Shown: in pieces, positions 22,657 through 28,648 of the stretch | How positions within the stretch are numbered: the first letter of the stretch is position 1 | How the letters are laid out: the number at the start of each line of letters is the position of its first letter | Source: CAYYNP01 sp964472545 | GTDB taxonomy: Bacteria; Planctomycetota; Planctomycetia; Pirellulales; Thermoguttaceae | DNA: 28,648 nt | Reading direction: 5' to 3' | Assembly: GCA_964472545.1 (NCBI GenBank) | Contig: CAYYNP010000106.1 | Location: 1 to 28,648, forward strand | The notes under the pieces: generated by a model | Database searches by the model: none | The model's input: only the letters and a program-made list of their open reading frames with translations | Told to the model about the DNA's origin: nothing | Translations under genes and position numbers: made by a program

Positions 22657-23982
22657 ATGCGACGAGTCCCCTTCTTCATCCTCTGGGCGATGCTGATTTC
22701 CACCGCCCCGGCCACGGCCGAAGACTGGCCGCAATGGCGAGGCCCCAATCGCGACGGCAAGAGCGCCGACACCGGCCTGCTGAAACGATGGCCCACCGAC
22801 GGACCGGAGATCGTCTGGCAGGTGAACAACGTGGGCGTGGGCTACGGAGCGCCGGCAGTGGCCGACGGTAAAGTGTTCGTCGTGGGCAACGGCCCGCATC
22901 GGGAATGGCTGATCTGCCTGGACGAGAAGACCGGTGAGCAGGTTTGGGCCTGTGTAACCGACAGCATCCGCCACAACGGCGGCGGCTACCCCGGGCCGCG
23001 CTGCACTCCGTCGGTCGTCGACGGCAAGATCTACGTCATCGGGCTGGCCGGCCGCGTGGTCTGCTGCGACGCCAAGACCGGCGCGCCGATCTGGCTGCGC
23101 GACATGGCGATCGAGTTCGGCGCCCAGGTGCCGGCCTCCGGGTTCAGCGAGTCGCCGCTGGTCGACGGCGATCGGGTGATCTGCACGCCGGGCATGAAGA
23201 AGACCGTGGTGGCGCTGGACGCGAACTCAGGCAAGGAGATTTGGGCGGCCGGCGTCGGCGACCCGACGTCGTATAGCTCGGTGATCAAGGCGGATTTTGA
23301 CGGTGTGCCGCAGTACGTCGCATTCACTCTCAAGGGGGTGATCGGCATCCGCGCCGCCGACGGGGCCTACCTCTGGCGCTACGACGCGCCGAGCAACGGC
23401 CAGGCCAACTGCCCCACGCCGTTGGCGGTCGGCTCGACGATCTTCGCCGCCTCCGGCTACGGCAAGGGCGGCGGTTGTGCAACGATCGCCAAGGACGCCT
23501 CGGGCCGGTTTGGCCCGCAGGAGGTCTATTTTACCAACAAAATGCAGAACCAACTCGGCGGGTTCGTGGTCGACGACGGCTACCTCTACGGCTGCGGCGA
23601 TCCGGGCATGCTGGTCTGTCTGAACTACAAGACCGGGAAGGTGGTCAAGGCGGTTCCGACCGGCCGCTTCTCGATCGCCTGGGCCGACGGCATGCTCTAT
23701 CTGCGGACCGAAGACGGCCGGGTCGATCTCTACGCGGCCTCGCCGACGCAGCTCACTCGCCGCGGCACGTTCGAGCAGACCCGCCGCTCCGAGTTCATGG
23801 CCTGGGCGCATCCGGTGGTGGCCAACGGGCGGTTGTATCTGCGCGATCAATACGTGTTGCAGTGCTACCACGTGTCGGAGAAGAAGCTGGAGAAACCCGC
23901 CGAAAACGACCCGCCTGCGGAAGACTCGGCGGAACCACCTGCTGAAGACGCTTCGGAAAGTGCGGGCGATTCGTCGCCGTAG
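22657..23982 (+). CDS. Secreted PQQ-type beta-propeller repeat protein
   Basis: A 441-residue protein starting with a signal peptide (MRRVPFFILWAMLISTAPATA) and then EDWPQWRGPNRDG, the hallmark N-terminus of a planctomycete PQQ-repeat family. Propeller blades follow, for example LICLDEKTGEQVWA, VVCCDAKTGAPIWL, VVALDANSGKEIWA, GIRAADGAYLWRY and LVCLNYKTGKVVKA. The C-terminus is an acidic Pro/Glu/Ala tail. The molecular role of these proteins is not known; they may be outer scaffolds or degenerate quinoproteins. The ATG at 22657 is preferred (GAGG seven bases upstream); an in-frame ATG at 22630 would add nine residues. It is unrelated in tail and length to the propeller at 3921, so the two are not recent duplicates. 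Confidence 0.9.
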   Translation: MRRVPFFILWAMLISTAPATAEDWPQWRGPNRDGKSADTGLLKRWPTDGPEIVWQVNNVGVGYGAPAVADGKVFVVGNGPHREWLICLDEKTGEQVWACVTDSIRHNGGGYPGPRCTPSVVDGKIYVIGLAGRVVCCDAKTGAPIWLRDMAIEFGAQVPASGFSESPLVDGDRVICTPGMKKTVVALDANSGKEIWAAGVGDPTSYSSVIKADFDGVPQYVAFTLKGVIGIRAADGAYLWRYDAPSNGQANCPTPLAVGSTIFAASGYGKGGGCATIAKDASGRFGPQEVYFTNKMQNQLGGFVVDDGYLYGCGDPGMLVCLNYKTGKVVKAVPTGRFSIAWADGMLYLRTEDGRVDLYAASPTQLTRRGTFEQTRRSEFMAWAHPVVANGRLYLRDQYVLQCYHVSEKKLEKPAENDPPAEDSAEPPAEDASESAGDSSP

Positions 23983-24028
23983 GCACGGACCTACTCGAAC
24001 CCACGAAGGAACCTCGGAAAGGACTGCC

Positions 24029-24247
24029 ATGCAACAGGTCAAGATCTTCAAGAGCATCGAGAGCGACGTCGGTGCGATGGAAGCGGAAGTCAACGAGTGG
24101 ATCGCCCAAAGCGGCGCCCGGGTCGTGTCGATCACCGGCAACATCGCTCCGCAAAGCGAGCGCGTCGGCCCCTCGGGCGACTCGATGGGCCAGACGCGGT
24201 TCGTACCGTCGGACGTGGTGTTGTTCGTGTTCTACGAGACGAGTTAG
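24029..24247 (+). CDS. Small protein of unknown function
   Basis: A 72-residue soluble protein. ATG at 24029 follows GGAAAGGA with a five-base gap, an excellent ribosome-binding site; the frame upstream overlaps the end of the PQQ gene and is discounted. It has an N-terminal helix with a hydrophobic/acidic pattern (SIESDVGAMEAEVNEWIAQSG), a beta strand (ARVVSITGNIAPQ) and a C-terminal strand (DVVLFVFYET), which suggests a compact alpha/beta fold. It begins 46 bases after the propeller gene and may be co-transcribed with it. No named family recognised. Confidence 0.75.
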   Translation: MQQVKIFKSIESDVGAMEAEVNEWIAQSGARVVSITGNIAPQSERVGPSGDSMGQTRFVPSDVVLFVFYETS

Positions 24248-24270
24248 CCGAAGACCGGCGTCTTCTTCGG
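24248..24270 (+). terminator. Hairpin after the small protein gene
   Basis: Directly after the stop codon, CCGAAGA can pair with TCTTCGG (7 bp, 9-base loop), or GAAGAC with GTCTTC in a tighter alternative. No T-run follows, so it is at best a weak or Rho-assisted terminator. Confidence 0.35.
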
Positions 24271-24371
24271 GATACTGACATATCCTGCCTCTCGGATACG
24301 ATCAGACGACACCCGCTGGGTGACCGGGTCAAGGAATTGGCCCCCCGATTGTGGTGAGCGTGGGGCAACGC

Positions 24372-25187
24372 CTACGCAAACCGTGCCTCAAAGGGCCCGA
24401 TGAAGCGTCTGTCATCGGACCAATCAAGCACCGCGAACACCACGTGCTGGAACACACCGGCGAAGCGCCCCTCCAGAGCTGTGCGAAACAGGTTGGCGAT
24501 CTCACCTGGATCGTTTCCGAACGCACCGCATCCCCAAGCCCCAAGGACCACGGCAGTGTGCCCGTGGTGTGCGGCGACGCTCAAGACCTTGTCAACACGC
24601 AGCTCCATCTGCTCCAAGATCTCTGCCTCAGACGCCACTCGGTGTTTGCGGACTGCCCCTGCATTGACCGCCGGTGACGTCAGAAACGCCACCGAGTACG
24701 GCACGGCAAGCAACACGCCGTCGTCATCGCGAATGACCGGGACGGACGGTGAGTATACGACCCACGGCGTGTACATGCCACCGCGCGTGAACTTATGGAA
24801 GTCATACATCTCTCGTCCCAGCAAGCACGGATAGAGACCTGACGACATCGCCAGCGACTCTTCCTGAGCCCGAGAGCCGTTGAGGAACCCGCCACCAGGG
24901 CTCTTCGCCGACGCGAAGTTGAGCACGGCAACGTCCAGTTGCTTGGCCAAGCGGGCCGCCGCAGTCAAGGTGCCCTCGTTCACCACTTCGATGGCCGTCG
25001 TCCGGTCGCCGGGCGCGTCGACTGAGGGCGGTGGGACGAGGTTGGGGTATTCGATGGTATTGGCAATCGCCTTCGCCATCCGGTTGGCCAGTTCGACCCG
25101 CACTCCATCGACAACATAGAACCCTTGTTCGAGTATTTCGACCGTCTCTCGGCCCAACCGGCGCCTTTCTGCTCTGTTTCGCAGCAT
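24372..25187 (-). CDS. Bacterial-type poly(ADP-ribose) glycohydrolase (TIGR02452 family)
   Basis: A 271-residue macrodomain protein. The diagnostic PARG signature GGG-x7-QEE is present as SPGGGFLNGSRAQEES (Gly98-100, Gln108, Glu109-110), with the catalytic glutamate intact. It is preceded by VAVLNFASAKSPGG and followed by the macrodomain's second loop VVLGAWGCGAFGNDPGEIANLF. An N-terminal accessory helix region (TVEILEQGFYVVDG...) is typical of the bacterial form. The enzyme removes ADP-ribose polymers or terminal ADP-ribose from proteins or nucleic acids. No ADP-ribosyltransferase is encoded in the window, so the substrate is unknown; defence, toxin neutralisation and NAD recycling are all possible. 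The ATG at 25187 is used; a GGGGGG run lies close upstream. Confidence 0.92.
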   Translation of the reverse strand: MLRNRAERRRLGRETVEILEQGFYVVDGVRVELANRMAKAIANTIEYPNLVPPPSVDAPGDRTTAIEVVNEGTLTAAARLAKQLDVAVLNFASAKSPGGGFLNGSRAQEESLAMSSGLYPCLLGREMYDFHKFTRGGMYTPWVVYSPSVPVIRDDDGVLLAVPYSVAFLTSPAVNAGAVRKHRVASEAEILEQMELRVDKVLSVAAHHGHTAVVLGAWGCGAFGNDPGEIANLFRTALEGRFAGVFQHVVFAVLDWSDDRRFIGPFEARFA

Positions 25188-25302
25188 CGCGGCCCCCCGG
25201 CCATGTCGACCGCCAGAGAAATGGTGATTGTCGCCCGGCCACGTCTGTTAACTGGTCACCGGGGTGCGACAACTTACCACGGCAACAGAGCGATCCTACC
25301 AC

Positions 25303-25413
25303 TCACGTCGCAGCGCCACAATACCGTCGCCACCGGATCAGGCCGGCCAGGGCGACGCAGGACAGGAGGGTGATGCTGCCGGGCTCGGGGATGCTGGCGA
25401 CGCGGAAAAATGC
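25303..25413 (-). pseudogene. Orphan PEP-CTERM tail (3' remnant of a lost gene)
   Basis: Immediately after the stop of the pentapeptide-repeat gene, a shifted frame on the minus strand reads AFFRVASIPEPGSITLLSC, continues through a hydrophobic stretch (VALAGLI) to RWRRY and ends at TGA (25305-25303). This is a complete PEP-CTERM sorting signal: PEP motif, membrane span, Arg cluster. It has no start and no domain in front of it. It is probably what remains of an older or duplicated 3' end after recombination or a frameshift, and is unlikely to be expressed on its own. Confidence 0.7.
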
Positions 25414-25414
25414 C

Positions 25415-28400
25415 CTAACGCGACGTCCGCTTGCGTCTGCGCCAGCCGTAGGCGGCCAGGCCGAAGGCGCCGACGGAGAGGAGGATGAGGGTGGAGGGTT
25501 CGGGGATCGCCGAAAGCAGCGTCACCTCGCCGGTCGTATATAGCGAGGACGTATCCCAGACGGCGTCCCACTCGGTAGCGATCATTGGATCAAATTCCCC
25601 GGTAACCGTTGCCCCGTCCCAGTCGAACAGATCGAACGTGGTGCCGACCAACTCGGCAGGCTGCGTTACCTCGGCAAAGAGCAACTCCAGTGTCCCCGCC
25701 AACGTAACGTCGGTGCCCGGCATGAACGAGATTGTCGAACCAAACAGGTCGTCTTCGAAGATCACTCGCACCGCGGCGCTCGAATCGAGGTCCGCCGCAA
25801 ACCGGACGGTGACCGGGATCGAGGTTTCACCGTTGTCGTCGCGCACGGTGAGCGTCTCTCCGGCCCGGACGTACAAGCCGTTGATCCCGCCGTCGGGAAG
25901 TATCGTTGCGCGCACGTCACGCGCATCGGCCAACTCGCATCGGCTGGCCCCGCGCAGATCGGAGAAGCCAAGGTCGGCGTCGGTCAAATCGACGGCATTG
26001 AAGCTGACGTCGGTGAGGTCTTTTCCGGCGAGGTCCCATCCGCTGAAGTCGTTGCCGACGAAGTTCGTCCCGCCGAGGTCGCCGGTTTGATAGCTGGCGG
26101 TGGAGTAGAGTTGCTCGGCAGTGAGGGCCGTGTTGGAGAGGTTGGCTCCGGCAATGACCGCCTCGCTGAAGTCGGCCCCAACGAGTGTCGCCGAAGCGAG
26201 ATCGGCGCCACGGAGATTCTGGCCGGCGAAGTTCCAGCCGGTGAGGTCGATGTCCTTTAGCTGCAGGCCGGTGAGATCGCCGCGTTGGTAGCTTGCGGTG
26301 GAGTAGAGCATTTCGGCCGTGAAGCTGGCCCCAGCGTTCTTGTGGAAATCTGCACCGGTGATCGTGGCCCCGCTCAGGTCGGCACCGGCCAGATTGGCGT
26401 ACATGAACGAAACGCCGCTAAGATCCTGACCGGAGAAGTCCCACCCGGTGAGCGTATTGCTGATGAACCGGACGCCTTGCAGGTTTCCGCTTTGGTAACT
26501 GGCGGTGGAGTAGAGTTGCTCGGCAGTGAAACCTCCCGAGGTGGCGCGACGGAGGTTGGCTCCTGTGATGACCGCTCCGCTCAGATCGGCCTGCGACAAG
26601 ACGGCACCCACGAAAGAGGCCCGCGTGAGATTTGCCCCGCTCAGATCGGCACCGATCAGATACGCAATGTCGAAGCCGGCATCGGTGAGGTCTTTCCCGG
26701 AGAGATCCCACTGCTGCAGGTTACTCAGATTCAGCCCGACTCCCTCGAGATGCCCGTCCTGGTAGCTGGCCGTGGAGTAGAACTGCGCGGCGGTGAGTCC
26801 GAGGCGGATGGAGTCGGTGAAGTCGGCCCCCGTGATCTCCGCCCCGCTCAAGTCGGCGCCGTCGAGGATGCTATAGGAGAGATTGGCATCGGTGAGGTTC
26901 TTGCCGGCGAAGTTCCAGCCGGTGAGGTCGTTGTAGCGTAGTCCGATTCCACTTAGGTCGCCGCTTTGATAGGTCGCTGTGGCGTATAACTGCGCGGCGC
27001 TGAACCCCCGGAACGAGGTCTGGAAGAAATTCGCCCGCGCGATCACCGCGTCGTTGAAGTTGGCGTTTGCCAAACTGGCGTAGGTCAGGTCGGCTCCAGT
27101 CAGGTTGGCCCCGCTGAGATCGGCGTTGGTCAAGACCGCATGGTTGAACGCGGCATCGGAAAGGTCCGCCCGGTTGAGATTGGCGGCGTCTAGCTTGGTG
27201 CGGCGGAAGGAGGCGCCGGCAAGTGTCTTTCCGGCCAAATTCCAACTATCGAGCGCGTTGTCGTCCATCCCTATTCCGCTGAGATCGCCGCCTTGGTAGC
27301 TGGCCGTAGAATAGAACTGCTCGGCCGAGAAGCCGCGTTCGGTGGTTCGCGAAAACGCGGCCCCGGCAATCACGGCCCCACTGAGGTCGGCGTTTTCTAA
27401 GGTGGCGTCGTCGAAGACCGCGCCGCTGAAGTCCTTCCCGGCGAGGTTCCAGCCGCCGAGGTCGTTGGCGCCCAGCCGGGTGCCGCGCAGGTCGCCGGTC
27501 TGATAGCTGGCCGTGGAATAGAGTTGCGCGGCGGTGAGGTCGGAATCCTCGCCGCTGAAATCCGCTCCGCCAACGACGGCCCCGGTAAAGTCGGCGTCCT
27601 CCAGAGTTGCGTCGACGAAGTAGACGTCGGTCAGATTCGCCTGGCGGAGATCGGTACCTTGCAGCGCGGCTGTCTGGAAACGCGCCCCGCTGAGATCCGC
27701 CCCGCTGAGGTTGGCGTTCGTCAAGATCGCCTTATAGAAGTTGGCATCGGTAAGACGGGTGCCGCTGAAATTGGCGTTCGTCAGGTTGGCCGAGGAGAAC
27801 ACGCCGCGGCCCATTCGTTTCCCGGAGAGGTCCCACCCTTTCAGGTCGTTGCTGGCCAGGCTGATCCCACTCAGATCGCCACTCTGGTAGCTCGCGGTAG
27901 AGTAGAGTTGGGCGGCCACGAAGCCGTGCTCCGTGGTTCGCCTGAAGCTCGTTCCGGCGACGACGGCTCCGCTGAAGTCGGCACCTGTCAAGTCGGCATA
28001 GCTGAGACTGGCGTCGGTGAGATTCGCATCGCGGAAGTTGGCCTCCACCGCGTCGGTCGACCCGAGCAGCGCACGCGCGAGGTCCGCGGCGGCGAAACTG
28101 GCCCGTTGCAGCGTGGCTTGACTCAGCACCGCGTCGGTCAGATTGGCGCCGGGCAAGTGAGCGCTCGTGAGGTCGCTACCTTCAAGGTCTGCGCCGGCCA
28201 GCTTCGCGCCGTCGAGGTCGGCAAAGCCCAGATACGTGTGGGCGAGATCGGCCAACGGCCGGGCGTCCTTCTCGGTGATCAACTGGCCGTTGTCCCATCG
28301 GAAGATATCGGCCGCGGCGGAGGAGAAGATCGAAACAGACAGAACCAACGCGGCCATGCACCGCCGTATCACGTGAGGCGCGCGCCTCCGGTTGCTTCGA

Positions 28401-28420
28401 GTGTTACCTACCCTTTTCAT
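25415..28420 (-). CDS. Giant secreted pentapeptide-repeat protein with PEP-CTERM tail
   Basis: A 1001-residue protein. The signal peptide (MAALVLSVSIFSSAAA core, cleavage near residue 36) is followed by a long array of A(D/N)Lxx pentapeptides (for example GADLSGANLTGADLTYASL) from about residue 65 to 830, which should fold as a right-handed quadrilateral beta-helix. The array is interrupted eight times by a near-constant module AxQLYSTASYQxGDLxG...NDLxGWxLAGK, spaced about 65 to 128 residues apart. A non-repeat C-terminal domain follows (about 835-965), then IPEPSTLILLSVGAFGLAAYGWRRRK, rendered here only by its ends: PEP at 973-975 and the RRRKR cluster at the end, a PEP-CTERM signal for exosortase-type processing. 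The ATG at 28420 has GAGGA nine bases upstream. It is likely an envelope or matrix protein. The 228 bases upstream hold no recognised feature. Confidence 0.93.
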   Translation of the reverse strand: MKRVGNTRSNRRRAPHVIRRCMAALVLSVSIFSSAAADIFRWDNGQLITEKDARPLADLAHTYLGFADLDGAKLAGADLEGSDLTSAHLPGANLTDAVLSQATLQRASFAAADLARALLGSTDAVEANFRDANLTDASLSYADLTGADFSGAVVAGTSFRRTTEHGFVAAQLYSTASYQSGDLSGISLASNDLKGWDLSGKRMGRGVFSSANLTNANFSGTRLTDANFYKAILTNANLSGADLSGARFQTAALQGTDLRQANLTDVYFVDATLEDADFTGAVVGGADFSGEDSDLTAAQLYSTASYQTGDLRGTRLGANDLGGWNLAGKDFSGAVFDDATLENADLSGAVIAGAAFSRTTERGFSAEQFYSTASYQGGDLSGIGMDDNALDSWNLAGKTLAGASFRRTKLDAANLNRADLSDAAFNHAVLTNADLSGANLTGADLTYASLANANFNDAVIARANFFQTSFRGFSAAQLYATATYQSGDLSGIGLRYNDLTGWNFAGKNLTDANLSYSILDGADLSGAEITGADFTDSIRLGLTAAQFYSTASYQDGHLEGVGLNLSNLQQWDLSGKDLTDAGFDIAYLIGADLSGANLTRASFVGAVLSQADLSGAVITGANLRRATSGGFTAEQLYSTASYQSGNLQGVRFISNTLTGWDFSGQDLSGVSFMYANLAGADLSGATITGADFHKNAGASFTAEMLYSTASYQRGDLTGLQLKDIDLTGWNFAGQNLRGADLASATLVGADFSEAVIAGANLSNTALTAEQLYSTASYQTGDLGGTNFVGNDFSGWDLAGKDLTDVSFNAVDLTDADLGFSDLRGASRCELADARDVRATILPDGGINGLYVRAGETLTVRDDNGETSIPVTVRFAADLDSSAAVRVIFEDDLFGSTISFMPGTDVTLAGTLELLFAEVTQPAELVGTTFDLFDWDGATVTGEFDPMIATEWDAVWDTSSLYTTGEVTLLSAIPEPSTLILLSVGAFGLAAYGWRRRKRTSR

Positions 28421-28648
28421 GCTGCTGCTTCCTCTTTCTGGTACCGGGTTGCTCGCCCTGGCCGATTCGCAGACCAACGGACGGATACTCTCCGCCTCAA
28501 AACCAATAGGGAACCTGACCCGCAGTCGCACGGATCACTTCGACACGCCAGACGATCATCGCGGACAAAGCCGCAACGTCAGATTGCGCGTCGGGAAAGC
28601 TGCCTCGTGGTGGAGTTATCGTGCCTCAAGCAGATACTCGTGAACTCG

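Overview
The window looks like chromosomal DNA of a planctomycete, most likely from the Pirellulales. The support is high GC, roomy intergenic regions with several families of palindromic repeats, two secreted PQQ-type beta-propeller proteins, a Gfo/Idh/MocA dehydrogenase, and a giant pentapeptide-repeat protein with a PEP-CTERM sorting tail. Genes lie in short runs on both strands. I see no rRNA, tRNA, CRISPR array, integrase or classical transposase.

Layout. 1-3406 (minus strand): purH, trpC and a SAM-dependent methyltransferase, with a long palindrome between purH and trpC. 3407-5540: a non-coding stretch, then a secreted PQQ-propeller protein with a Pro/Gly-rich tail. 5879-11401 (plus): a 1327-residue cytoplasmic helical protein of unknown function and a multi-pass membrane protein with its own consensus-like promoter. 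11387-11884: a four-helix-bundle (23S rRNA intervening-sequence type, PF05635) gene enclosed by inverted arrays of one 8-bp unit. 11885-12232 (minus): a P-II-type protein lacking the uridylylated tyrosine. 12752-14833 (plus): a DsbD-type thiol:disulfide reductase, facing a Gfo/Idh/MocA oxidoreductase (minus) across a second copy of the purH/trpC palindrome. 16396-18367 (plus): a PfkB-type sugar kinase followed by 6-phosphofructokinase and an intrinsic terminator. 18539-20807 (minus): two paralogous 140-residue proteins of unknown function flanking a lipoprotein and a small possible gene. 21433-24247 (plus): a secreted hypothetical protein, a second PQQ-propeller protein and a small conserved-looking protein. 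24372-28420 (minus): a bacterial-type poly(ADP-ribose) glycohydrolase, a PEP-CTERM gene remnant and the pentapeptide-repeat protein.

How the parts fit. purH (purines), trpC (tryptophan) and pfkA (glycolysis) are housekeeping genes. The rest is largely envelope or secreted material plus lineage-restricted proteins. The most unusual part is the repeat landscape: at least four palindromic or dispersed elements and one gene-carrying cassette sit directly at gene 3' ends, and in two cases they supply the stop codon. The four-helix-bundle cassette, whose transcript could close into a long stem, is the best candidate for an under-described element. All functional assignments come from reading motifs by eye; no database search was run.
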